Assembly (NCBI GenBank): GCA_050943255.1
Contig: JBMNOV010000022.1
Coordinates: forward strand, 1-29,062
Origin: UBA4844 sp050943255
GTDB lineage: Bacteria; Bacillota; Syntrophomonadia; Syntrophomonadales; Syntrophomonadaceae
Direction of reading: 5' to 3'
DNA: 29,062 bases
Shown here: positions 1-6,626 of the stretch, one piece after another
Layout of the letters: each line of letters opens with the position of its first letter
Position numbering within the stretch: the stretch's first letter is position 1
Made by a program: the position numbers and the translations under genes
Notes under the pieces: generated by a model
The model's database searches: none
Seen by the model: the letters and a program-made list of their open reading frames with translations, nothing else
What the model was told of the DNA's origin: nothing

Positions 1-126
1 ACATAGATTTTTATAATAACAAACGTATCCATTCAGCTCTTGGATATTTAACTCCGGCTGAATATTACCAGCAAAGTATTCTACAAAATGTCGCCTAACT
101 GTGTTGACAATATGGGGGGCAGTACA
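1..126 (+). mobile_element. Right end of an IS3-family insertion sequence
   Basis: The segment holds the last codons of an IS3-type transposase and then a terminal sequence at about 103-126. Read on the minus strand, that terminal sequence begins TGTACTGCCCCCC, which resembles the terminal inverted repeats of IS150-like members of the IS3 family. The left end of the element lies outside the window, so neither the target duplication nor whether the element is intact can be seen. It marks the boundary of an accessory region next to the ectoine genes. Confidence 0.75.
3..98 (+). CDS. IS3-family transposase (OrfB), C-terminal fragment cut by the window edge
   Basis: The open frame reads IDFYNNKRIHSALGYLTPAE and continues to a TAA stop at 96-98. 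The block YN..R.H..LGY.TP.E is the well-known C-terminal signature of the rve integrase domain of IS3-family OrfB transposases, lying just after the catalytic glutamate. Only about 31 residues are visible because the gene begins upstream of the window. The frame ends about 28 bases before the apparent end of the element, a normal spacing for this family. Whether the full transposase is intact cannot be judged here. Confidence 0.85.
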   Translation: MDFYNNKRIHSALGYLTPAEYYQQSILQNVA

Positions 127-151
127 GCTTCAGTAAGAGATATAGCAAAAG

Positions 152-182
152 AACTTATTTAAGGCTTGACCTTAAATAAGTT
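152..182 (-). terminator. Perfect 13-bp inverted repeat, candidate terminator for the small gene at 239-343
   Basis: The arms at 152-164 and 170-182 (AACTTATTTAAGG and its exact complement) enclose a 5-base loop. On the minus strand the hairpin is followed by a short T-rich stretch (CTTTTGC). It lies about 57 bases after the stop of the small minus-strand gene. The stem is AT-rich and the T tract short, so termination is inferred. It could instead be a relic of a mobile element, since the IS end is 26 bases away. Confidence 0.4.
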
Positions 183-238
183 AGGAATGACTTACTATCT
201 TTGATAGGAGATATCCTCCAAAAGATATGTTAGATCTT

Positions 239-343
239 TTAGAACGTAAACAACAAAAAATAAAAATTGGAGACACCGGTTACTAGTATCCCCATTATAC
301 CCCCTGGTCCATTCCTGTCAGGCCTCGGGTTGCTCCTCAGCAT
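239..343 (-). CDS. Possible 34-residue hydrophobic small protein
   Basis: The frame starts with ATG at 343, which is preceded by AGGAGG at 8 bases, the same spacing used by most genes of this window. A TATAAT box lies at 374-379 on the same strand, with no good -35. The product has a polar head (MLRSNPRPDRNGPGG) and a strongly hydrophobic tail (about residues 16-34, IMGILVTGVS then FYFLLF), consistent with one short membrane segment. I do not recognise a family. It lies 172 bases downstream of ectC on the same strand. The codon run is short, so a chance frame remains possible. Confidence 0.4.
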   Translation of the reverse strand: MLRSNPRPDRNGPGGIMGILVTGVSNFYFLLFTF

Positions 344-449
344 TGTCCTATCCTCCTGACAAGCAATACCTATATTATATATTACCATCTGTTGGTATTA
401 TTACTGGTTAACTATTTAGAAATTTTCCATTTACATAAGATCATTTACA

Positions 450-475
450 TTCCCGTTCTGTGTAATTTACGGGAA
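450..475 (-). terminator. Weak hairpin after ectC
   Basis: The arms TTCCCGT (450-456) and ACGGGAA (469-475) form a 7-bp stem with a 12-base loop, about 40 bases past the ectC stop. No T tract follows on the minus strand, so it may only protect the 3' end of the message. It is the only inverted repeat I see in the gap between ectC and the small reading frame at 239-343. Confidence 0.25.
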
Positions 476-515
476 GTTAATAAGCCCTTTGTCTTTGAAT
501 TGGTTTAAAGAGCTA

Positions 516-902
516 TTAATCCTCTAACAGCGGATAAGACCCATCTTCTCCATGGACTTCTTTTCCGGTTAATGGAGGGTTAAAAACGCATATCATATGC
601 ATATCGGCTTTTGCCCGCAGCTTCTGTTTTTCATGACCATCTAAAGCATAAAGAGTGCCTTTTTTTATGGGGTAAATAGTACCATTATCAAGTATTTCAA
701 TTTCACCCTCACCCTGAATGCAGTAAACAGCTTCAACATGGTTTTTATACCATATATAAGTCTCTGTGCCAGCCTTAATTATGGTATGGGACATAGAAAA
801 ACCCATACCATCTTTTTTAACCAGAAAACGAGTACTTCTCCATGTCTTAGTATCAATATCATTTTCTGTCCCTTTTACATCTTCAAGTTGTTTTACAATC
901 AC
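516..902 (-). CDS. ectC: L-ectoine synthase with a non-canonical metal site
   Basis: EctC is a cupin-fold enzyme that closes N-gamma-acetyl-diaminobutyrate to ectoine in the cytoplasm. The 128 residues match the family length and carry its landmarks: MIVK start, KDGMGFS, IKAGTET, the EAVYC..GEGE strand, FNPPLTG and EVHGEDGSYP. The start is GTG at 902, with GAGGAG 8 bases upstream. From structural work on Paenibacillus lautus EctC, Glu57, Tyr85 and His93 bind the iron. Here E57 and Y85 are present, but position 93 is Gln (codon CAG) in the stretch LDGHEKQKL, where typical enzymes have H..H. Position 38, usually Asn, is Ser. The nearby His90 is kept. It is the last gene of ectABC, 98 bases after ectB. 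Confidence 0.93.
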   Translation of the reverse strand: MIVKQLEDVKGTENDIDTKTWRSTRFLVKKDGMGFSMSHTIIKAGTETYIWYKNHVEAVYCIQGEGEIEILDNGTIYPIKKGTLYALDGHEKQKLRAKADMHMICVFNPPLTGKEVHGEDGSYPLLED

Positions 903-1000
903 TGCTTTTTCTCCTCTCTATGAAGTGAAGTATGATTCTACTAAAAAAATATCATGCATATGCATCAAACAATAATTCTCAACTATTAATTCATATCCAT

Positions 1001-2320
1001 CTATACTGATGCCATTAGTTTTTTGGGGTTAGGAATACTTTTCTTTTTAGAATTAATAAACGCCTGTAATTTTAAGTCCTGGATACTATTCATTATAATG
1101 TTTAACCCCTGCTGTAAATTAATAGCATCTATAGTTAATGCCGGCATTACTTTAATCACTTCATCTTTAGCTCCTGATGTTTCCATAATTAAACCGCGAT
1201 CAAAAGCAGCAGAGCAGATTTTGTTAGCTAAACCATCAATTCCACAAGCAATACCCTGCATAAAACCTCGACCACGAACCTCACCCTTAATTTCCGGGTG
1301 CTTTATTACTATATCAATTAGAAAATCGCGAATTATTTTTTCTTTCTCCTTTATTTCTGCAGCCAGACTATTTTGCTGCCAATAATGCAGAGCTTCAGCT
1401 GCAGTTATAAAGGCCAGGTTGTGACCGCGGAAGGTTCCATTATGTTCTCCTGGTGACCAGATATCAAGTTCTGGTTTAATCAAGGTAATAGCCATGGGGA
1501 GTCCGTAACCGCTGATTGATTTAGACAGGCAAACGATATCAGGCCTGATTCCAGCTGATTCGAAGCTAAAGAAAGTTCCGGTGCGGCCACAACCAGCCTG
1601 AATATCATCAATAATTAATAATATATTTTTTTCCCGGCAAAGTGCTTCAATTTGTTGCAGCCAAGTAAAACAGGCTGTATTTAAACCGCCTTCACCCTGA
1701 ACGGTTTCTAAAATTATAGCTGCGGGAAGGGGGACCCCGCTAGAGCTATCCTCAAGGTATCTGCGAATGTAATCAACAGTGTTAACCTGGTCACCTAAAT
1801 AACCATCATAGGGCATAAAAACCGCATTGCCCAGTGATATACCGGCTCCTTTACGTTTTTTAGCATTACCGGTAATGGACAAAGATCCAAGCGTCATCCC
1901 ATGAAAAGCATTAGTAAAACACATAATAGTATCCCGGCCAGTAACCTTACGTGCCAGTTTTAAGGCACTTTCTACCGCATTAGTACCAGTAGGACCAGGA
2001 AACATTACCTTATATTTCATTTTACGAGGACTTAAGATTATTTCATTAAATTTTTTTAAAAATTGCTCTTTGGCCTGGGTTGCCATATCAAGGCCGTGCA
2101 CTATCCCATCCTGGTTAAGATAAGATATCAGCCTTTTTTTTATCTGAGGAGGGTTGTGCCCATAGTTTAAAGCTCCGGCACCAGAGAAAAAATCAATATA
2201 TACTTTGTTCCTGGCATCCTTAAGTTGGGAGCCACTGGCCCAGGTAAAAACAGTGGGAAAACTACGGCAATAGCTCCGTACTTCTGATTCTAACTCATTA
2301 AAAACTTTCATACTGTTCAC
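1001..2320 (-). CDS. ectB: Diaminobutyrate--2-oxoglutarate aminotransferase
   Basis: EctB is a class-III PLP aminotransferase that turns aspartate semialdehyde into L-2,4-diaminobutyrate with glutamate as amino donor, the first committed step to ectoine. Visible landmarks are FPGPTGTNAVE (phosphate and cofactor site, about residues 107-117), FHGMT (139-143), ETVQGEGG (205-212), the cofactor-binding IIDDIQAG (236-243) and the Schiff-base lysine K267 in LSKSISG. The 439 residues fit the family. The start is GTG at 2320 with AGGAGG 9 bases upstream; it overlaps the end of ectA by 23 bases, so translation is probably coupled. An alternative ATG lies three codons in. The related GabT/ArgD families are excluded by the ectA and ectC neighbours. 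Confidence 0.95.
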   Translation of the reverse strand: MNSMKVFNELESEVRSYCRSFPTVFTWASGSQLKDARNKVYIDFFSGAGALNYGHNPPQIKKRLISYLNQDGIVHGLDMATQAKEQFLKKFNEIILSPRKMKYKVMFPGPTGTNAVESALKLARKVTGRDTIMCFTNAFHGMTLGSLSITGNAKKRKGAGISLGNAVFMPYDGYLGDQVNTVDYIRRYLEDSSSGVPLPAAIILETVQGEGGLNTACFTWLQQIEALCREKNILLIIDDIQAGCGRTGTFFSFESAGIRPDIVCLSKSISGYGLPMAITLIKPELDIWSPGEHNGTFRGHNLAFITAAEALHYWQQNSLAAEIKEKEKIIRDFLIDIVIKHPEIKGEVRGRGFMQGIACGIDGLANKICSAAFDRGLIMETSGAKDEVIKVMPALTIDAINLQQGLNIIMNSIQDLKLQAFINSKKKSIPNPKKLMASV

Positions 2321-2819
2321 GAAAATAAACCTCCTTTTCGTGTTTGCCCTGTAATAAAGGGCCTATGTGAAGCATTATTTCTTCTTCATGTTGTTCACCC
2401 GGGAAAAGTCGAGTAGGAAAGCATAGATCTCCCCGGCAGGATGTCTTTAATTCTTCGGCGAGTTTACGATATAAAGTAATAGCAGCTTCATTAGAAGGAT
2501 TAACGGTTATATTTAAGTAATTAATGCTATGACAAACATCTCTTGCCAACAAATGTTTCAACATGCTCATACCTAACCCTTGCCTCCGAAATCTCTCATC
2601 AACTGCTACCTGCCACACAAATATTACTTCCGGTTGTTGAGGGGGGATAAAAGCCGAAATAAAACCAATTATTCTTCCTGCAGTCACAGCTACTACACAA
2701 GTATCTTTAAAGTATTTGGCTAACAACAAGTAGCTATAGGCTGAATTCAAGTCTAGTATGCGAGTGGACTTTATTAGATTCCAGATATCTTTTACATCCT
2801 CTTCTAATGGCATTCTCAT
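2298..2819 (-). CDS. ectA: Diaminobutyrate acetyltransferase (GNAT family); start uncertain
   Basis: EctA acetylates the gamma-amino group of diaminobutyrate with acetyl-CoA. The frame shows the family block LDLNSAYSYLLLAKYF (about residues 22-37), which helps bind the substrate, and the acetyl-CoA loop RRQGLG (78-83) after VAVDERF. The 173 residues from this ATG fit the family. No ribosome binding site precedes the ATG at 2819. The frame stays open for 13 more codons upstream without a standard start codon, while AGGAG followed by ATG at 2862 lies in another frame and stops after five codons in an A5 run. Either the ATG is used weakly, an unusual start is used, or one base is extra in the A run. 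It is the first gene of ectABC, downstream of the riboswitch. Confidence 0.92.
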   Translation of the reverse strand: MRMPLEEDVKDIWNLIKSTRILDLNSAYSYLLLAKYFKDTCVVAVTAGRIIGFISAFIPPQQPEVIFVWQVAVDERFRRQGLGMSMLKHLLARDVCHSINYLNITVNPSNEAAITLYRKLAEELKTSCRGDLCFPTRLFPGEQHEEEIMLHIGPLLQGKHEKEVYFREQYESF

Positions 2820-2978
2820 TTTAATTTCTTGAGATAATAAAACATCACTTTTTATAAATCATCACTCCTGATTTTAATAATTATCCGTCCTTATAAAGTG
2901 TTCTTTCTCAGTCATCACTCCTTTAAGAGATATTCCTAAGAGGAATATGGTTTTCGAAAGACCAGGTTCTTTAACAGC
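2820..2978 (-). other. ectA leader between terminator and gene, with a hairpin and two short upstream reading frames
   Basis: In transcript order this segment carries a perfect 8-bp hairpin (2930-2948, AGGAATAT/ATATTCCT, 3-base loop). A 13-codon frame follows at 2874-2915 (MTEKEHFIRTDNY), its ATG directly after AAAGGAGTG. A second ATG at 2862 lies within the repeated 11-mer AGGAGTGATGA; it opens a five-codon frame ending at an A5 run and TGA. The ectA frame is in +1 relative to that second ATG. The repeats and frames are plain in the sequence; any role as leader peptide or frameshift is inference. Confidence 0.4.
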
Positions 2979-3017
2979 AAAAAAGAAAAAAAGGCCAAAG
3001 GGAAGAAGCCTTTAGCC
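2979..3017 (-). terminator. Rho-independent terminator serving as riboswitch expression platform
   Basis: On the minus strand GGCTAAAGG (3009-3017) pairs with CCTTTGGCC (2993-3001) around a 7-base loop, giving 9 bp with one G-T pair. A T-rich tail (T7CT6) follows at 2979-2992. It lies 38 bases past the aptamer and about 160 bases before ectA, so it must be read through for the ectoine genes to be expressed. Confidence 0.85.
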
Positions 3018-3055
3018 TAATAAAACTATAAATATGACCCTGGTCCCCCTCTTTA

Positions 3056-3161
3056 CGCTTACGAGGTTAGCTGACGGATTCGGGCCAGGGATAGCCCTAC
3101 TGGAAAATCCAGATTCACCCCAGATTATGGTTCCCCCGCTCCTCTTTTCGAGGATTCAGCG
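3056..3161 (-). promoter_or_regulatory. Cyclic di-AMP riboswitch (ydaO-yuaA class) upstream of ectABC
   Basis: The minus strand carries the conserved segments of the ydaO-yuaA aptamer in the right order: CGCTGAATCC, GAGGAGCGGGGGAACC, GGGGTGAATC, AGTAGGGC, GGCCCGAATCCGTCAGC, and the closing TAACCTCGTAAGCG. The outer stem pairs CGCT (3158-3161) with AGCG (3056-3059). The class binds cyclic di-AMP and usually turns expression off by favouring a terminator. Such a terminator follows directly here. The inference is that low c-di-AMP, as under hyperosmotic stress, permits ectoine synthesis. Confidence 0.92.
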
Positions 3162-3183
3162 ATACGACAAGAGTAATTATTAA

Positions 3184-3189
3184 ATTATA
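3184..3189 (-). promoter_or_regulatory. Candidate -10 box for the ect riboswitch transcript
   Basis: A perfect TATAAT on the minus strand lies about 22 bases before the aptamer, so initiation near 3176 would place the aptamer at the 5' end of the RNA. No good -35 stands 17 bases upstream. A TTGTCA lies only 3 bases from it and could serve as -35 for a weaker TACTCT box further on. The position fits, but the exact promoter is uncertain. Confidence 0.45.
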
Positions 3190-3559
3190 CCTTGACAACT
3201 ATCGGTACTAGTTTATAGTAATATATTTACTTTTTCAAACCTGATATTTAAGAAGTATCCGTCATATAAAGATCTAAGTAAACAAACTAACAATTTGGCT
3301 GGATTTTACAGGAAATTATGTTGATATGCTAGATAATCCTGCTGTATATTAATCAAGACACGGCTTTTGCATCATTCATGACAGCAAAACGTTTAATCTA
3401 TTGAAGTTAAACTAGACAAGCCTAAATTTACCCACTGGTAAAAGACCTTAAAGCAGAGATTTTTCCCGAGCCAGCTTCTCCATCCAGCATATTAAGCCTC
3501 TGTTGTCCTTATATAATTCAAACGAGCCATGACAATGGTCTCCCGTCCCCTTGTATCTA
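3190..3559. other. AT-rich gap between nhaA and the ect promoter
   Basis: No gene is supported here. A short hairpin (TTTACC 3427-3432 with GGTAAA 3437-3442) lies downstream of nhaA on the minus strand and may be a weak terminator. Just after the nhaA stop the minus strand reads ACAAGGGGACGGGAGACC, then ATTGTC, which resembles the GGGGACGG..TTGTC sequences often seen around transposon relics in Clostridia; this is recalled similarity, not a search. A plus-strand stretch near 3280-3351 has about 24 open codons with no start and no recognised family. Confidence 0.4.
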
Positions 3560-4891
3560 TTAAGTTCCATCAGTATTTCGTTTACGGTTGCCAAGGAAAA
3601 TACTAATTCCCATAATTGCAGATAAAGAAGAACCAATTAATATGGCTATTTTTGCTTGAAACAACGCAATAGGATCAACAAAGGCCAGATTTGTAATAAA
3701 CAAAGACATAGTAAAACCTATACCAGCTAGACATGAAAGTGCCCAAATATGCTTCCAATCAACTCCGTCCGGCATCTGCGCCAGTCCTAATTTGACGGCT
3801 AACCAAGAAGATAGAGTTATTCCAAGTTGTTTGCCTATAAAAAGACCAGCTATTATACCTGTGGAAATATGATTTATTAAACTAGTTTCACCACTTCCCT
3901 CAGCTACATTAACTCCTGCATTTGCCAAAGCGAAAATAGGAATAATAAAATAATAAACAATGGGATAAAGAGTTTCTTCAAGTTTTTGTAAAGGAGTATC
4001 TAGATCATCAACTGTACCTTGAAGGCGCTTCATCATATTTCTTTGGTTTGTGTCAACCAACATTATACGGAAGTCTTTTTCAGGAAATTCTTGTATTATG
4101 CTATTAGTCGCCTTTTTAAATGTTTCTCGATCATGCAGACTTCGTGCAGGTATGGTAAATGCCAGTAACACGCCAGCTATTGTAGCGTGAACACCGGAAA
4201 AAAGAAAAGCTAACCACAATGCCAACCCAAGCAGAGCATATGCATAGGTTCTTCTAACTCCCTTTGCATTTAGGAATATAGATAACAGCATAATCAATAT
4301 TCCGGCACCCAGACTTAGCAAACTAATTTGATCTGTATAGTATAAAGCAATTACTAGGATTGCTCCCATATCATCAAATATAGCCAGGGCCAGGAGAAAA
4401 ACCTTCAATGAAATAGGAACTATTGAGCCAAGAATTATTAAAACACCTAGAGTAAAGGCAATATCAGTAGCCATAGGTATACCCCAGCCAATACTGCCTG
4501 GTTCACCCCAATTAAACAACAAATAGAAGGCAGCAGGAAATAACATTCCACCTAGTGCTGCAAACGCAGGAAGAGCAGCTTTCTGAACACTAGAAAGCTC
4601 ACCTATTAATAATTCTCTTTTAATTTCCAGACCAATGAGAAAAAAGAAAATAGACATTAAACCGTCATTAATCAAATGGCCTAAGGTATCTGAAATGATT
4701 AAACTCCCTATGCCGACAGTAACAGAAATGTTCCATAGGGCATAATAACTTTCAAAATAAATAGTATTAGCCCAAATAAATGCTATTATGGTTGATAATA
4801 GCAATAATATGCTGCCAAGCATTTTTTCATTAAATAATAATGATACTCGTTTTACGATATACATAAATTTTTGAAGTTTATCGTTGTTCAT
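3560..4891 (-). CDS. nhaA: Na+/H+ antiporter NhaA
   Basis: NhaA exports Na+ in exchange for protons across the cytoplasmic membrane, giving sodium and alkali tolerance. The 443-residue protein has about twelve hydrophobic segments and the family's functional residues: D143 in MATDIAFTLG and the pair D173-D174 in AIFDDMGAI, matching E. coli D133 and D163-D164, plus the lysine of FIGKQLG matching K300. About residues 255-310 form a hydrophilic insert found in the longer members of the family. The ATG at 4891 has only a weak binding site (AAAGATGG). Its position next to the ectoine operon suggests a salt-adaptation locus, though it has its own flanking gaps and no riboswitch that I can see. Confidence 0.95.
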   Translation of the reverse strand: MNNDKLQKFMYIVKRVSLLFNEKMLGSILLLLSTIIAFIWANTIYFESYYALWNISVTVGIGSLIISDTLGHLINDGLMSIFFFLIGLEIKRELLIGELSSVQKAALPAFAALGGMLFPAAFYLLFNWGEPGSIGWGIPMATDIAFTLGVLIILGSIVPISLKVFLLALAIFDDMGAILVIALYYTDQISLLSLGAGILIMLLSIFLNAKGVRRTYAYALLGLALWLAFLFSGVHATIAGVLLAFTIPARSLHDRETFKKATNSIIQEFPEKDFRIMLVDTNQRNMMKRLQGTVDDLDTPLQKLEETLYPIVYYFIIPIFALANAGVNVAEGSGETSLINHISTGIIAGLFIGKQLGITLSSWLAVKLGLAQMPDGVDWKHIWALSCLAGIGFTMSLFITNLAFVDPIALFQAKIAILIGSSLSAIMGISIFLGNRKRNTDGT

Positions 4892-5311
4892 TAAGCACCA
4901 TCTTTCAGTTAAAAACTTTTGTAAAAGCAGGAAAGTTTAATATAAAGCTAGTTTGATAGCTAATTTTTTTCATATATTTGCTAACCATAGAGACAAAGAT
5001 ACAAGGTAACGCCAGACTATTCGGTTTTGCTACAGGTTTTAATAACTTTTGACAAGTCTGACGCTTATGATGACTTCTCGTGGTAAGATAAATTTGCTTC
5101 ATTCTTTTCTTTCAATAGTATCTTTACTTCGCTTTTGCTTTTACGTAAGACAAGAATATACAAAATGTCTCCCTCTCAATTCTAGTTTCACCAAAATGAG
5201 TTGTTAATTCATCATTACGAATGAGGTGTTAACCATGACACTATTAGGGAATTCTATTTTAGCTAAAACTTACCTATATTAAGACGTCTCATTAGCTTCG
5301 TATTCAATCAT
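4892..5311. other. Intergenic region upstream of nhaA, no supported gene
   Basis: The stretch is AT-rich. A 65-codon minus-strand frame ending 13 bases before nhaA has a poor binding site and an unremarkable, basic composition; I do not call it a gene. A 15-codon plus-strand frame (5235-5282, starting MTLLGNSILAK) has GAGGTG 7 bases upstream but no recognised family. No riboswitch, inverted repeat of note or clear promoter was found. nhaA is presumably transcribed from within this segment. Confidence 0.35.
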
Positions 5312-5490
5312 TTATGCATTGACTTCAAATACTAAAGAGTGCATTGATTGCTTTTTTAGGTCCCGTTTTTCCTTGCTTTTATTTCCATCACAAAATTTAT
5401 AAGTAACATATTTTAGCATGTATTCATATTCTGGATTATGGGTAAAATAATAGTGTGAACAGCCTGCTGGTTTTTACCGGTGGCTTTCAT
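5312..5490 (-). pseudogene. Possible decayed small gene, frameshifted at an A5 run
   Basis: An ATG at 5490 opens MKATGK. At the A5 run that follows, the reading could pass to another frame that stays open for over 50 codons (KPAGCSHYYFTHNPEYEYML and on) and ends in TAA at 5312-5314. Without a shift the first frame stops after 25 codons, and the second frame has its own ATG only at 5419 (35 codons). No family is recognised and no good binding site is seen. It may be a remnant or chance open sequence. Confidence 0.22.
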
Positions 5491-5498
5491 ATATAAGA

Positions 5499-5521
5499 TG
5501 GGAAGAGCAATGCTCTTCCCA
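5499..5521 (-). terminator. Strong hairpin after the radical SAM gene
   Basis: GGGAAGAGC and GCTCTTCCC pair perfectly around a 3-base loop (5500-5520), with one more A-T pair outside, just 14 bases past the stop of the radical SAM gene. On the minus strand the tail is ATCTTATAT, only moderately T-rich; on the plus strand AATTCTTTT follows. It probably ends the AmmeMemoRadiSam transcript. Confidence 0.6.
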
Positions 5522-5534
5522 ATTCTTTTAGTAC

Positions 5535-6533
5535 TTAGGTTAAAATATAATCCACTTTGCTGCCACAGTGCTGACATCTGCCATCCTTTAGCCCGACTAC
5601 CTTAACATCATAAGTATTACGTTTAACCATAACCTCCCCACATTCAAGACAACAGGTGTTACATTCCTCTCCAGGGATATTTCCCAGATATACAAAGTTT
5701 AGGTATTCCTTAGCCAGTTCTTGAGCTAACTTAAGACTGTAAGCAGGTGTAGCTGCCTTGTTAAAGTTATAAGCAGGGTAATAACGGGAAAAGTGTAGCG
5801 GGAGGCCAGGGTCAATAGCCGCTAACCAGCTAACAAGTTTTTTTATTTCTTTAATATTATCATTTTCTTCAGGAATAATTAGGTTAGTTACTTCCACATG
5901 GGTAACAGCCGCTGCCATTTCAACGGTTTTTAAAACCGCCTTAAGCCTGCCCCGGCAGTGATGCCGGTAAAAATCATCACTAAAAGCTTTTACATCTATA
6001 TTCATAGCATCTACCCAAGGCAGCAGTTCCCGCAAAGGCTGTGATTCAATATAGCCGTTGCTTACTAATACTATTTTCTGACCTTGTTCCTTAAGCATTG
6101 GAGCTGTTTCCCGTATAAACTCATACCAGATTGAAGGTTCATTATAAGTAAATGCTACCCCGATTGATCCTTTAGATTTTACCCGCCAAGCTATTTCCAG
6201 TAATGATTTAATATCAAGATTACTGATATCAGGTTTTTCATGAGCAAGGGAAAAGTTCTGGCAAAAGCTGCAGGCCAGGTTACAACCATAAGTACCTATA
6301 GATAAAATTAATTTACCGGGGTAAAAATGAAATAAAGGCTTCTTCTCGATCGGGTCTAAAGCTACTGCGGCTATATCACCATAGTTTAAGCTATATAAAG
6401 AGCCTCCCCGGTTAACCCGCACCCGACATAGACCTTCTTGTCCTTCCTGCAGGCTACAGTGATGAGGACACAAGAAGCATTTAACCCTGTTATTCTCTCT
6501 TTTTTCATAAAATTGTGCTTCAACTTCTGACAT
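5535..6533 (-). CDS. amrS: AmmeMemoRadiSam system radical SAM enzyme
   Basis: This is a radical S-adenosylmethionine protein of the family that co-occurs with Memo and AMMECR1; the chemistry and substrate are not established. Numbered from the preferred start, an N-terminal cysteine set (C19, C22, C26, C36 in KCFLCPHHC..GLC) precedes the [4Fe-4S] motif C84-x3-C88-x2-C91 in GCNLACSFCQN. The C-terminus holds two more CxxC pairs (CLEC and CQHC), probably a metal-binding ribbon. ATG at 6533 is chosen because AGGGG lies 5 bases upstream; a longer form from 6560 would add nine residues without a binding site. A 7-bp hairpin (6561-6580) directly precedes that longer start. It lies 66 bases after its partner gene, probably in one operon. 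Confidence 0.88.
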   Translation of the reverse strand: MSEVEAQFYEKRENNRVKCFLCPHHCSLQEGQEGLCRVRVNRGGSLYSLNYGDIAAVALDPIEKKPLFHFYPGKLILSIGTYGCNLACSFCQNFSLAHEKPDISNLDIKSLLEIAWRVKSKGSIGVAFTYNEPSIWYEFIRETAPMLKEQGQKIVLVSNGYIESQPLRELLPWVDAMNIDVKAFSDDFYRHHCRGRLKAVLKTVEMAAAVTHVEVTNLIIPEENDNIKEIKKLVSWLAAIDPGLPLHFSRYYPAYNFNKAATPAYSLKLAQELAKEYLNFVYLGNIPGEECNTCCLECGEVMVKRNTYDVKVVGLKDGRCQHCGSKVDYILT

Positions 6534-6626
6534 GTTATCCCCTACTAATATCGTTCTCATAAGTATGTTTCAGCATACTTCCCTAAAAATAGCAGTTAAT
6601 AAGAGTGAAGATCTTCTTTATCCTTA

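Noticed and set aside
130..286. Plus-strand fragments reading SVRDIAKELI and PPKDMLDLLERKQQ next to the IS end
   Set aside because: They resemble pieces of a helix-turn-helix protein interrupted by the IS, but lie in different frames, are short, and overlap the better supported minus-strand frame.
954..965. 12-bp palindrome ATGCATATGCAT between ectB and ectC
   Set aside because: Simple alternating sequence in an AT-rich spacer; no paired site or known operator to support a function.
1023..1385. 120-codon plus-strand frame opposite ectB
   Set aside because: Antisense to a clearly coding gene, with no independent support.
3448..3636. 62-codon minus-strand frame overlapping the end of nhaA
   Set aside because: Its start lies inside nhaA in another frame, it has no binding site, and the sequence matches no family I know.
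4905..5102. 65-codon minus-strand frame just before nhaA
   Set aside because: Poor binding site, basic low-information composition and no recognised domain; more likely untranslated upstream sequence.
4892..5311. Sodium or other riboswitch upstream of nhaA
   Set aside because: Searched by eye on the minus strand; no conserved aptamer segments or terminator-like hairpin were found.
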